In this document: positions 44,520 through 51,843 of the stretch, piece after piece
Position numbering within the stretch: position 1 is the first letter of the stretch
Layout of the letters: every line of letters begins with the position of its first letter
Source: WGMI01 sp041739275
GTDB lineage: Bacteria; Bacteroidota; Bacteroidia; Flavobacteriales; Schleiferiaceae
Reading direction: 5' to 3'
Assembly: GCA_041739275.1 (NCBI GenBank)
Contig: JBGSOF010000022.1
Span: forward strand, 42,094 to 106,093
Length of the DNA stretch: 64,000 nt
The notes under the pieces: generated by a model
Told to the model about the DNA's origin: nothing
Seen by the model: the letters and a program-made list of their open reading frames with translations, nothing else
Database searches by the model: none
Translations under genes and position numbers: made by a program

Positions 44520-45322
44520 AAGGGTGCACGGCCGGCAAAATCCCAACTGTTGATTTCTTGCAACATAGAGTGTGCCGTAATGTCAGCGCTGACGGGAACC
44601 AGGCTGATATAATTTTGAGAGAGTGCCCATTCGTCGGTGTCCTCTCCGTGGTCGTAATTGACAAACTTGCCCGTGAGCCAGTAGTAGTGCCGTCCGCGCG
44701 GGTCGACCCGAACATCGAATTCTTCTTCCCAATTGGCATTGGCCTGCCGGCAGACGCGAATCCCGCGATAGGCTTCGTCAGAGACCTTGGGAATATTGAC
44801 ATTCAAACAGATACCCCGCGGCAACTTGCGTTCGAGCAGGTTTGAAGCCACCTGGAGAATGTACGGGCTCGAAGGTTCAAAATCGGCTTCCCAACTGTGG
44901 TCGAGCAGCGAAAACCCCACCGAGGGAATTTCTTCGAGACCGCCTTCGACCGCGGCCGACATCGTCCCGCTGTAAATCACGTTGATGGCCGAATTGGAGC
45001 CATGGTTAATGCCCGAGACACACAGATCGGGCTTGCGCGGCAGAATGACGTTCACTGCCAATTTGACGCAATCTACGGGCGTTCCCGAACAGCTGTATTC
45101 GATCTGCGGACCCTCGTCGATGCGAATTCGATCGCAGCGCAAGGTGCTGTTAATGGTGATGGCATGCCCCATGCCCGATTGGGGACTGTCGGGCGCAACC
45201 ACCACAACCGTACCGAGTTGATTCATAAGTCGAACCAAATGTCTCAAGCCCGGGGCGGTGATGCCGTCGTCGTTGCACACCAGAATGAGCGGGCGGTCGT
45301 TGGGGATGTCGGTCAATTCCAT
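44516..45322 (-). CDS. surE: 5'-nucleotidase SurE
   Basis: The 268-residue metal-dependent phosphatase removes phosphate from nucleoside monophosphates. The metal site is LILVCNDDGITAPGL (Asn17, Asp18, Asp19 region), with VVAPDSPQSGMGHAIT, YSCSGTPVDCVKLAV and CVSGINHGSNSAINVIYSGT as further signatures. It is coupled to lpxB by a 4-bp overlap; surE-lpxB neighbourhoods are common in Bacteroidota. A perfect TAnnTTTG box lies 4 bases before its ATG. Confidence 0.96.
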   Translation of the reverse strand: MELTDIPNDRPLILVCNDDGITAPGLRHLVRLMNQLGTVVVVAPDSPQSGMGHAITINSTLRCDRIRIDEGPQIEYSCSGTPVDCVKLAVNVILPRKPDLCVSGINHGSNSAINVIYSGTMSAAVEGGLEEIPSVGFSLLDHSWEADFEPSSPYILQVASNLLERKLPRGICLNVNIPKVSDEAYRGIRVCRQANANWEEEFDVRVDPRGRHYYWLTGKFVNYDHGEDTDEWALSQNYISLVPVSADITAHSMLQEINSWDFAGRAPL

Positions 45323-45326
45323 GGGA

Positions 45327-45334
45327 CAAAGCTA
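45327..45334 (-). promoter_or_regulatory. TAnnTTTG -7 box of the surE-lpxB operon
   Basis: The minus strand reads TAGCTTTG, then four bases, then the surE ATG at 45322. This again suggests a leaderless transcript. A clear -33 TTTG is not visible at normal spacing. Confidence 0.45.
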
Positions 45335-45392
45335 AACGGGCATTTGAGGACGGGAACGCTTTTTGATAACTTGCACACAAACAATTTAAGCG

Positions 45393-46082
45393 ATGATGAT
45401 CGTCATTTTAATCGTGTTTATGCTCGCGGGTTGGCTGGTCCAAATGCGGCTGCGCTCGAAATTCAAGACCTATGGAGAGATGCGGCTCGAAGCCAATTTG
45501 AGCGGTCGAGAAATTGCCGAACGGATGCTTCACTCTCACGGTATTCGCGATGTGCAAGTTCAGAGCGTGCCGGGCAAACTGACCGACCACTACAACCCTG
45601 CCGACAAAACGGTAAACCTGAGCCCGGACGTATACGAAGGGCATTCCATTGCCGCTGCCGCCGTCGCGGCTCACGAATGCGGACACGCGGTTCAGCACGC
45701 CACGGCCTATCGCTGGTTGCAGCTCCGCTCGCAAATGGTGCCCGCGGTCAACTTTGCCAATCGCAGCTTGGGCATTTTGTTTATGGTGATGATCTTCGGC
45801 TCGTTTGTGGTCAAGATGTTCCCCTTCGAAGCGGTGATCTGGACCATGATTCTCTTGCAAGGCACCATCACTCTCTTTACGGTCGTCACCCTCCCCGTTG
45901 AATACGACGCCAGCCGTCGCGCTTTGGTTTGGTTGAAACAGACGCGCACCGCCACCGTGGCCGAACAAGACAAGGCTCAAGACGCGCTCAAGTGGGCGGC
46001 CAATACCTATCTGGTTGCGGCTCTGGCTTCGGTGACCCAACTGGCCTATTACGTGATGATGTTGCTCGGAAACCGCGACTAA
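45393..46082 (+). CDS. Zinc-dependent membrane metallopeptidase (YugP-like)
   Basis: The 229-residue protein matches the neutral zinc metallopeptidase family (Zn_peptidase_2): an N-terminal helix (MIVILIVFMLAGWLVQMRL), KTVNLSPDVYEGHSIAAAAV, the zinc motif HECGH (His94, Glu95, His98), then two or three helices (SLGILFMVMIFGSFVVKMF, AVIWTMILLQGTITLFTVV) and VEYDASRRALVWL. The natural substrate is unknown. The CDGSH gene follows 8 bp later and is probably cotranscribed. Confidence 0.9.
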   Translation: MMIVILIVFMLAGWLVQMRLRSKFKTYGEMRLEANLSGREIAERMLHSHGIRDVQVQSVPGKLTDHYNPADKTVNLSPDVYEGHSIAAAAVAAHECGHAVQHATAYRWLQLRSQMVPAVNFANRSLGILFMVMIFGSFVVKMFPFEAVIWTMILLQGTITLFTVVTLPVEYDASRRALVWLKQTRTATVAEQDKAQDALKWAANTYLVAALASVTQLAYYVMMLLGNRD

Positions 46083-46090
46083 TTCGTTCC

Positions 46091-46351
46091 ATGTCCAGTC
46101 AAAACACCCCGATGAACGAGAAAGGAAACATCGCCCAAAAGAGCAATATTCGGCTCGAAATGAAGGCGGGCACCTATTATTGGTGCGCCTGCGGCCTGAG
46201 CAACAGCCAGCCTTTTTGCGATGGATCGCACAAGGGGAGTGCTTTTAGCCCGCTCAAAGTCGAAATCGACACCGACCGCATGGTCTCTTGGTGTGCGTGC
46301 AAGCAGACAGCGAAAGCTCCTTTTTGCGACGGAGCGCACAAAGAACTCTAA
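46091..46351 (+). CDS. Small protein with two CDGSH iron-sulfur motifs
   Basis: From ATG 46091 the protein has 86 residues and two CDGSH-type 2Fe-2S motifs: CACGLSNSQPFCDGSH and CACKQTAKAPFCDGAH. Each provides the three cysteines and one histidine that hold a cluster, as in mitoNEET-like proteins. Two motifs in one short chain make a pseudo-dimer. Redox or Fe-S transfer roles are known for relatives; the partner here is unknown. Confidence 0.93.
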   Translation: MSSQNTPMNEKGNIAQKSNIRLEMKAGTYYWCACGLSNSQPFCDGSHKGSAFSPLKVEIDTDRMVSWCACKQTAKAPFCDGAHKEL

Positions 46352-46356
46352 AACAA

Positions 46357-46390
46357 AAGAGCCCGGGTTTGAACTCGGGCTCTTCTCTTT
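46357..46390. terminator. Bidirectional terminator between CDGSH and DEAD-box genes
   Basis: AAGAGCCCGGGTT (46357-46369) pairs with AACTCGGGCTCTT (46372-46384) with one mismatch. It is followed by CTCTTTT on the plus strand and by TTGTTTT-like sequence on the minus strand. It lies exactly between two convergent stop codons. Confidence 0.85.
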
Positions 46391-46405
46391 TGCGATCGAA
46401 CGCTT

Positions 46406-48142
46406 TTAGCGATTGTCTTCTCTGCGCGGGCCTTTTTTGCCGAACGAATCAGACCTCGGCCTTTCGGAGTTTGAGCGCGGAGGCCTTGAATTATTGCGGT
46501 CTCCGTAGGGACGTGGTCGCACGGGGCCGTTCGAATATCCTCCGGTATCGGGTTCAATCTTCAGTTTGCGGCCTTCGAGTTCGAGCGATTCCATTCGCTT
46601 GAGAAAGACCTCCAGCTTAGAGCTGCGCAGCATAAACGTCGAATTTGCCGCATTGACTTGTACGTTGCCGATGTCGTTTCGATCGAGCTTGGCCGCGTCG
46701 CGCATCGCGTCTTTCAGGCCTTGCCAGTCAAAACCGTCTCTGCTCCCCACGTCGATCCGCAACTTGATTTCTTCGCTGCGGTCTCCGGTCGAATCGTCTC
46801 GCACCGATTTTTGACTCGGGTTTAAATCGACCGACGATTGATCGCGATAGTGGCCCAACAAGATTTCAAATTCGAGGTGGAGTACGCGGCGCAACAACTC
46901 CGCGCGATCCATGCCTTCGAGCCGCTCTAAGGCGACGTCCAGATTGGCATCGACCAATTCGAAGCGGGCTGAATCTGAGTTTTTGATTCGGTCGACAAAA
47001 TGCAGCAATTGGCGCTCGCAAATCTCTGAGGCCGAGGGAATCGACTGATCCTTGAGATCAATTTTGAGCGTGCTTTTGATTCGCTTGCTGCGGCCTTCTT
47101 CCATTCGCGCGACCAGGGCAATCGATATGCCTTCGCGCCCTGCGCGGGCGGTGCGTCCGCTGCGGTGTGTGTAGGCTTCGAGATCGTCGGGAAGCTGGTA
47201 GTGAATGACGTGCGTCAGTTCGTTGACGTCAATTCCGCGGGCGGCGACGTCTGTGGCGACGAGTACTCGGGTGATGCGGTTGCGAAAGCCGTTCATCACT
47301 TGATCTCGCTGCTGTTGGCTCAGATCGCCGTGAAGCGGTTGGGCAGAATAGCCGTCGTGGTTTAGGTGTTCGGCTACCTGCTGACATTCAACCCGGGTGC
47401 GGCAAAACACGATGCCGTAGATTTCGGGGTAAAAGTCGAGCAAACGCCTCAGTGCTTGATATCGGTGACGGCCGTCGACGCGCACCATTCGGTGATCGAT
47501 CTTGCCGAGGTCTTCTGTTTTTTTGGTGTTGATCCGCGCGGGATCGCTCATCAGTTTTCCGGCCAATCGCTCGACTTCGGTCGGCATGGTGGCCGAAAAA
47601 AGCCAAATATTGCGGCCTTCGGGGGTTGCTGAGAGAATTTGTTGCACGTCGTCCCAGAAACCCATGTTGAGCATTTCGTCGGCCTCGTCGAGGACTACGG
47701 TCTGCAAATTGCCGAGCTTGAGCGCGTTCCGACCCATCAAATCAATGCATCGACCGGGTGTGGCCACCACCACTTGAGCGCCTTGTCGAAGTTCCTGAAG
47801 TTGTTTGGGTACCGGTGCTCCGCCGTAGACTTCTACGATGCGCAGGCCGGGGAGCTTGTCTCCATAGCGATTTAAATCTCGACCGATCTGCAGACAGAGT
47901 TCGCGGGTTGGGGCCAGGACGAGCACTTGGACGTCGGAATTGTTGAGATCGACGCGTTGGAGCAAGGGCAAGCCAAAGGCTGCTGTCTTTCCGGTTCCGG
48001 TTCGCGCCAAGGCGATGAGATCTCTCGGAGCCTCCAGGAGAAGCGGGATACAGCGCTGTTGAATTTCGGTTGGTGTTTCGAAGCCCAGCGATTCTACTGC
48101 TTCGAGGAGTCCGGGGATCAAACCCAGTTCTGAAAATGTCAT
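46406..48142 (-). CDS. DEAD-box RNA helicase with DbpA-type RNA-binding domain
   Basis: The 578-residue helicase starts with the Q motif (FSELGLIPGLLEAVESLGFETPTEIQ region) and has motif I ARTGTGKTAAF, motif Ia PTRELCLQ, motif II DEADEM, motif III SATMP, and motif VI HRSGRTARAG. A DbpA-like RNA-binding domain (about 465-540, VGSRDGFDWQGLKDAM) and a basic Arg/Pro/Asn-rich tail (NNSRPPRSNSERPRSDSF) follow. This is the DeaD/CsdA type, which remodels ribosomal and messenger RNA, especially in the cold. Confidence 0.95.
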   Translation of the reverse strand: MTFSELGLIPGLLEAVESLGFETPTEIQQRCIPLLLEAPRDLIALARTGTGKTAAFGLPLLQRVDLNNSDVQVLVLAPTRELCLQIGRDLNRYGDKLPGLRIVEVYGGAPVPKQLQELRQGAQVVVATPGRCIDLMGRNALKLGNLQTVVLDEADEMLNMGFWDDVQQILSATPEGRNIWLFSATMPTEVERLAGKLMSDPARINTKKTEDLGKIDHRMVRVDGRHRYQALRRLLDFYPEIYGIVFCRTRVECQQVAEHLNHDGYSAQPLHGDLSQQQRDQVMNGFRNRITRVLVATDVAARGIDVNELTHVIHYQLPDDLEAYTHRSGRTARAGREGISIALVARMEEGRSKRIKSTLKIDLKDQSIPSASEICERQLLHFVDRIKNSDSARFELVDANLDVALERLEGMDRAELLRRVLHLEFEILLGHYRDQSSVDLNPSQKSVRDDSTGDRSEEIKLRIDVGSRDGFDWQGLKDAMRDAAKLDRNDIGNVQVNAANSTFMLRSSKLEVFLKRMESLELEGRKLKIEPDTGGYSNGPVRPRPYGDRNNSRPPRSNSERPRSDSFGKKGPRREDNR

Positions 48143-48185
48143 GAGGGGAAATTGGCGTGCAAAAGTAGCTGAAAAACAGACAGGT

Positions 48186-48431
48186 TCAACCTATTAATCC
48201 CTTGGCGATCAAATAGGGTACGACCAGCCATGCGAGTCCTTTGATCAAAAAAAACAAAAAAACCAGCACGGCCACCTTCCATCCTGCCTTGCGGACGAGG
48301 CCTTTAAACCCTTCTTCTTTGAGGACTTTGCGGTAGGCCTTGAACCCTTTGAGTTCTTCCTTGCTCAATGGAACGCTTTGATCTGCGGCTCGAGCTTTCA
48401 CCAAGCCATTGTTTGGAATGATTATAAACAA
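48186..48431 (-). CDS. Small membrane protein of unknown function
   Basis: No family is recognised. The frame gives 81 residues from TTG 48431, or 71 from GTG 48401. The N-terminal half is basic and charged (KEELKGFKAYRKVLKEEGFKG) and the C-terminal half holds one or two hydrophobic helices (VAVLVFLFFLIKGLAWLVVPYLIA). The arrangement is plausible for a real peptide. It lies just downstream of rnpB and upstream of the helicase gene, on the same strand. Confidence 0.5.
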   Translation of the reverse strand: MFIIIPNNGLVKARAADQSVPLSKEELKGFKAYRKVLKEEGFKGLVRKAGWKVAVLVFLFFLIKGLAWLVVPYLIAKGLIG

Positions 48432-48466
48432 GGCAAAAATAGAACAGAACTCTGTGTTGCATAGAA

Positions 48467-48830
48467 AAAAGCAGGCCTATAAGCCGGATTCTGTATTCCG
48501 CCGGAGCGAAATCTTCGTCATTGATCTGGGGCTTTCGTCGCCGAAGGCCTCTAGCTGCCAACCCCCCGACATCGGGCGAGCAACCCTCGAGCATCGGTAT
48601 ACTTGACATTTCAACCCGTGAGGTTTACCCTGCCACTTTCGTTGCCGAAAGCGCGGTGGGCTCTTACCCCACCATTTCACCCTTACCCCGCAAGCGAGGC
48701 GGTATCTTTTCTGTGGCACTGGCTGTACGCCTTTTTCAAGACGCCCTTCCCGTTAAGAAGCACGGTGCTCTTTGTTGTCCGGACTTTCCTCTGCGCCTCT
48801 CGACACAGCGACGAAGCGGCCTGCTTGGGG
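48467..48830 (-). ncRNA. rnpB: RNase P RNA, catalytic RNA subunit
   Basis: On the minus strand the conserved P RNA core GAGGAAAGTCCGGAC is encoded at 48791-48777. The conserved 3' sequence TACAGAATCCGGCTTAT lies at 48495-48479. The ends pair as helix P1: AAGCAGGCC (48826-48818) with GGCCTGCTT (48477-48469), followed by a T-run that ends transcription. The length of about 360 nt is normal for a bacterial type A molecule. It processes the 5' ends of pre-tRNAs. Open frames across it are not genes. Confidence 0.93.
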
Positions 48831-48838
48831 CAAAATTA
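48831..48838 (-). promoter_or_regulatory. TAnnTTTG -7 box of rnpB
   Basis: The minus strand reads TAATTTTG immediately before the predicted 5' end of the RNase P RNA. The upstream -33 region is GC-rich without a TTTG. The repeat island begins at 48877, about 50 bp upstream of the predicted RNA start, so the promoter may have been reshaped by it. Confidence 0.5.
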
Positions 48839-48876
48839 GGGGAATTTTGGGGACCCGAGGGGAGACCCGCTCGTCA

Positions 48877-49077
48877 CAGTCGCTCGTTTTCAACGAGTGA
48901 CGACTATTCCGAAGGACGATACTTCTATTGTTCCGCTGAATGTCGTTGGACGCGAAACGAATTAGCCTTTCGTCGTACGACTTTAGGGTACTGAACCCCG
49001 CCGTCCGTTCACTGTTCCTGTTCGAAACAAAAAGCATTGGTCCCAATAGCAGTCACTCTGCTGGAGCCAAGCGACTG
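48877..49077 (+). repeat. Island repeat copy R1 (201 bp, type A)
   Basis: It begins CAGTCGCT and ends AGCGACTG, an 8-bp perfect terminal inverted repeat. The first 30 bp form an imperfect hairpin: AGTCGCTCGTT pairs with AACGAG(TGA)CGACT, leaving a 3-base bulge. A T6 run and a 31-bp C-rich spacer follow, then R2. It is somewhat diverged in the first third compared with R2. Confidence 0.9.
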
Positions 49078-49108
49078 TTTTTTCACGCACCCCCCTCCGC
49101 CCCCCGCC

Positions 49109-49309
49109 CAGTCGCTCGTTTTCAACGAGTGACGACTATTCCGAAGGCCGAAATTTCGATTGGTCCGCTGAATTCATGTTGGACGCGGAACGAATTCGTC
49201 GTTCGTCGTGCGGCTTTGGGGTACTGAACCCCCCTTCCGTTCACTGTTCCTGTTCGAAATGAAAAGCAGCGGTCCCAATATTTGTCACTCGGCTGGAGCC
49301 AAGCGACTG
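49109..49309 (+). repeat. Island repeat copy R2 (201 bp, type A)
   Basis: It has the same length and ends as R1 (CAGTCGCT ... AGCGACTG). It contains the perfect palindrome CGAAATTTCG at 49149-49158 and the inverted pair GAACGA ... TCGTTC near 49190-49205. It is spaced exactly 232 bp from R1 and 232 bp from R3, so the three form a tandem array. It is followed by T6 and the C-rich spacer. Confidence 0.9.
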
Positions 49310-49340
49310 TTTTTTCACGCCCCCCCTCCGCCCCCCCGCC

Positions 49341-49525
49341 CAGTCGCTCGTTTTCAACGAGTGACGACTATTCCGAAGGCCGAAATCTCGATTGGTCCGC
49401 TGAATTCACGTTGGACGGAATACGAACTCGCGGCTCGTCAAACAACACGGGAGGCATTTTCGTTCGGCCGTTCACCACTGCTGTACCAAATAAAAAGGTA
49501 GCGGTCCCAATAACCGTCAGAACCA
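49341..49525 (+). repeat. Island repeat copy R3 (type B, 3' truncated)
   Basis: The first 90 bp match R2, but the middle differs. It carries the block CTCGTCAAACAACACGGGAG, shared only with R7, which defines type B. The terminal AGCGACTG is missing; similarity fades after about 49525. It is the last repeat before the unrecognised gene at 49581. Confidence 0.8.
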
Positions 49526-49580
49526 TACCCGTTTCTTTCCTTTGTCCCGATTGACGCATTCCGATAAAAAAAACCCTTGT

Positions 49581-50402
49581 ATGAGTTTGCCGCACCATAC
49601 TCCCCTCGAAGTATTTTCTGGACTCACTGCCTATTCCATGGATCGATTGCTGGAAGATCCTTATGGAAAACAATCACCTGTTCAATTGAGGCAGACGATT
49701 GAAAATGAGACACTCGACCAAGTACCCCTATTTCGCGTCATCGAAGAATACCTCAAAATCCTCCAGCGCGATCAGTTCATTCAACTCACTCCACTCGGGG
49801 CCCTGCCCAAAAAAGTATTGGTCGAACTCTATAACCATCGACTACTTCTGGACAAAAGCGTCGAACACGGAATCCAAAAATTGACGAAAGAAGCCGACTG
49901 GATGGCGCTCAACAGCGCTCGACTCGCTGCCCAATATGCCGGTTTGGTGCGCAAAGCCAACAATCGACTCACCCTGACAAAAAAGGCCTCAAAGCTGCTG
50001 GAAAAAGGGCAACGCTCAGAACTCTTTCGCGATTTTTTCGAAGCCTATACCGACAAACTATCGTGGAACATCCACGATGGATACCCCCGGGAACCCATCG
50101 GGCAATTGGGTTGGGCTTATGCTGTCTATACGCTTCATCTCTATGGAGTCACCCCTCGTCCCCAGAGCTTTTATGCCGAGTTGTACTTCAAAGCCTTTCC
50201 ACATTTCCTCGCCATTTTCCAAGCTCGATGGAGGACCGTTGAAGCACAATCGAACAGTTGTTTTATGGTTCGCACATTTGCTCGGTTCCTGCTCCGGTTT
50301 GGTTGCATCGAGTTGGAAGCGGACTACATCCGAGCAAGCTCCGATAGTGGGTTGGTTACGAGAACCCCGGTTCTTGAACAGCTCTTTGTCTTTGCCCCGT
50401 AG
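49581..50402 (+). CDS. Unrecognised accessory protein
   Basis: From ATG 49581 the protein has 273 residues, is soluble, and seems mainly helical. Distinct stretches are TPLEVFSGLTAYSMDRLLED, LKILQRDQFIQLTPLGALPK, LARLAAQYAGLVRKANNRLT-like sequence and DGYPREPIGQLGWAYAVYTL. The pattern faintly recalls the region found with plasmid pRiA4b ORF-3-like proteins of mobile DNA, but I cannot confirm this. The gene lies between R3 (56 bp upstream) and R4 (60 bp downstream), as a single-gene module of the repeat island. Confidence 0.7.
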   Translation: MSLPHHTPLEVFSGLTAYSMDRLLEDPYGKQSPVQLRQTIENETLDQVPLFRVIEEYLKILQRDQFIQLTPLGALPKKVLVELYNHRLLLDKSVEHGIQKLTKEADWMALNSARLAAQYAGLVRKANNRLTLTKKASKLLEKGQRSELFRDFFEAYTDKLSWNIHDGYPREPIGQLGWAYAVYTLHLYGVTPRPQSFYAELYFKAFPHFLAIFQARWRTVEAQSNSCFMVRTFARFLLRFGCIELEADYIRASSDSGLVTRTPVLEQLFVFAP

Positions 50403-50462
50403 GCACCGCTCTTCTTCCCGCGTGTCGTGCGATTCCATACTCACCTACCAAGCCCTTTGACC

Positions 50463-50662
50463 CAGTCGCTCGCTTTCAGCGAGTGACGACTATTCCGAAG
50501 GCCGAAATTTCGATTGGTCCGCCGAATTCACGTTGGACGCGAAACGAATTAGCCGTTCGTCGTACGACTTTGGGCTACCGCCCCCTTTTTCCGTTCACCA
50601 TTCCTGTTTGAAACGAAAAGCAGCGGTCCCCATCGCCCGCACTCGACTGGGCCAAGCGACTG
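50463..50662 (+). repeat. Island repeat copy R4 (200 bp, type A)
   Basis: It starts CAGTCGCT 60 bp after the stop of the gene at 49581-50402 and ends AGCGACTG. The 5' hairpin has compensated changes: loop-side TCGCTTTCAGCGAG replaces TCGTTTTCAACGAG, keeping the pairing. CGAAATTTCG is kept. No T6 run follows. Confidence 0.9.
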
Positions 50663-50689
50663 TAGTAGGTTTCATCAGGCCGTTAAAAG

Positions 50690-50809
50690 CCAACGTTCAT
50701 TAGCCCATAGCCCATGGATTTTTGGGTACAGGCACGCAGCGCTACACTTTTTTGACGGTCCGTCCATGCGTGCAGCAGGATGTGAGCGGCGATAAGTCCA
50801 ATGTTGGGT
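50690..50809 (+). repeat. Imperfect palindrome resembling an attC site
   Basis: The outer arms CCAACGTT (50690-50697) and AATGTTGG (50800-50807) pair with one G-T. The inner arms GCACGCA (50732-50738) and TGCGTGC (50767-50773) pair perfectly. The right edge reads GTTGGGT, fitting the integron core GTTRRRY, and the left AGCCAAC differs once from RYYYAAC. It ends 11 bp before the MNT gene. This site occurs once, and it is not part of the 201-bp repeat. Confidence 0.4.
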
Positions 50810-50820
50810 AACTTCGTGCT

Positions 50821-51141
50821 ATGACGTTGCAAGACACGGTACGGAACCATCCAATCGCCTTTATGAACATTTGTAAAGTTCATGAGGTCAAAGCATTGTA
50901 TGCCTTCGGTTCCTCGACGACAAGTTTATTTAATGAGGAGCGAAGCGACATCGATCTGCTGGTCGAACTTGAAACGCAAGACCCCATTGCTCGGGGCGAG
51001 AACCTGATGAATTTATGGGAACAACTCGAACGGTTCTTTCAGAAAAAAGTGGACCTGCTGACCGATGCTTCCATCCGGAATCCAATCCTTCGAAAGAACA
51101 TAGAGGCCACTAGAGTTTTAATTTATGACGGAAAGAAGTAA
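50821..51141 (+). CDS. MNT-type nucleotidyltransferase, antitoxin of a type VII toxin-antitoxin pair
   Basis: This 106-residue minimal nucleotidyltransferase has the GS motif at Gly30-Ser31 (YAFGSSTTSLF), the DxD metal residues Asp43 and Asp45 (RSDIDLLVE) and the third acidic residue Asp78 (KKVDLLT). Such MntA antitoxins neutralise HEPN toxins by adding AMP to a tyrosine near the active site. It overlaps the HEPN gene by 17 bp, the usual coupled order. It is the second module of the repeat island. Confidence 0.92.
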   Translation: MTLQDTVRNHPIAFMNICKVHEVKALYAFGSSTTSLFNEERSDIDLLVELETQDPIARGENLMNLWEQLERFFQKKVDLLTDASIRNPILRKNIEATRVLIYDGKK

Positions 51142-51460
51142 AAAGTACATTTCCGACATACGCCTTGCCCTCGATTTAATTGAGGAGTTTATGGTCGGTA
51201 TCGACCGTTTTACAGACTACGAACAAGATCGAAAAACCCAAAGCGCCGTTGAACGTCAACTGGTCATTATTGGAGAAGCATTAAATCATTTTAGAAGATT
51301 AGAGCCATCCATTTTTATTGAAAGCGACAAACAAATTATCAACTTCAGGAACAGACTCGTTCATGCCTACGACGGTATAGATAACTCCATTGTTTGGGCC
51401 ATCCTCCAACGACATTTGACACCCTTGAAAGAGGAAATTCAACGACTCAGTTACCAATAA
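51125..51460 (+). CDS. HEPN (HepT, DUF86) ribonuclease toxin
   Basis: The 111-residue all-helical protein has the HEPN ribonuclease motif RxxxxH followed by a tyrosine: Arg75 to His80 then Tyr82 (FRNRLVHAYD). Tyr82 is in the position AMPylated by MNT antitoxins. Active HepT cleaves RNA or tRNA ends when released. Its stop is only 12 bp from repeat R5, so the gene pair and the repeat form one compact unit. Confidence 0.92.
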   Translation: MTERSKKYISDIRLALDLIEEFMVGIDRFTDYEQDRKTQSAVERQLVIIGEALNHFRRLEPSIFIESDKQIINFRNRLVHAYDGIDNSIVWAILQRHLTPLKEEIQRLSYQ

Positions 51461-51472
51461 CCCCCTCTTCCC

Positions 51473-51674
51473 CAATTGCTCGCTTTCAGCGCGTGACGCC
51501 TACTCCGAAAGCCGAAACTTCTACCGTTTCGCTGAATTCACCTTGGACGCGGAACGAATTCGCCGTTCGTCGTGCGGCTTTGGGGTACTGAACCCCGCCG
51601 TCCGTTCAACATTCCTGTTCTAAACGAATAGCAGCGGTCCCCCTCTCCGTCACTCGGCTGGAGCCAAGCGACAG
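51473..51674 (+). repeat. Island repeat copy R5 (202 bp, type A, diverged ends)
   Basis: The ends read CAATTGCT and AGCGACAG, so both terminal repeats are mutated compared with the other copies and no longer pair well. The interior still aligns over its full length, including CTGAATTCACCTTGGACGCG and the block GGGGTACTGAACCCCGCC. This is the most degraded full-length copy. The following 169 bp to the next gene hold only the -7 box listed separately. Confidence 0.88.
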
Positions 51675-51818
51675 AATTTGGGCTTGTTTGGTCATCACTC
51701 GACAAGACTCAAGCGACTGGAAAAAAAAAGGAATTTCATTAGACTCGGTGCTCAGGTTCAATAAGCCACTCCCGTTCGGCTGAAGGCAACTAGGTAGAAG
51801 CGCCCGATGGATTTTAAA

Positions 51819-51826
51819 TAAATTTG
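51819..51826 (+). promoter_or_regulatory. TAnnTTTG -7 box of the BRO/DinD-like gene
   Basis: TAAATTTG lies 17 bases before ATG 51844 and matches the consensus exactly. The expected -33 TTTG is absent at 19-21 bp. It suggests that this module carries its own promoter rather than depending on a common upstream one. Confidence 0.4.
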
Positions 51827-51843
51827 GTCAGATTAAAACTACT

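Noticed and set aside
48304..48994. Open frames of about 80-157 codons on both strands
   Set aside because: They cover rnpB, whose conserved core and P1 pairing are clear.
49078..49108. Target-site duplications flanking repeat copies
   Set aside because: The bases outside the terminal repeats of R2, R4, R5, R6 and R7 do not match each other; the similarity around R1-R3 and R6-R7 is the conserved spacer.
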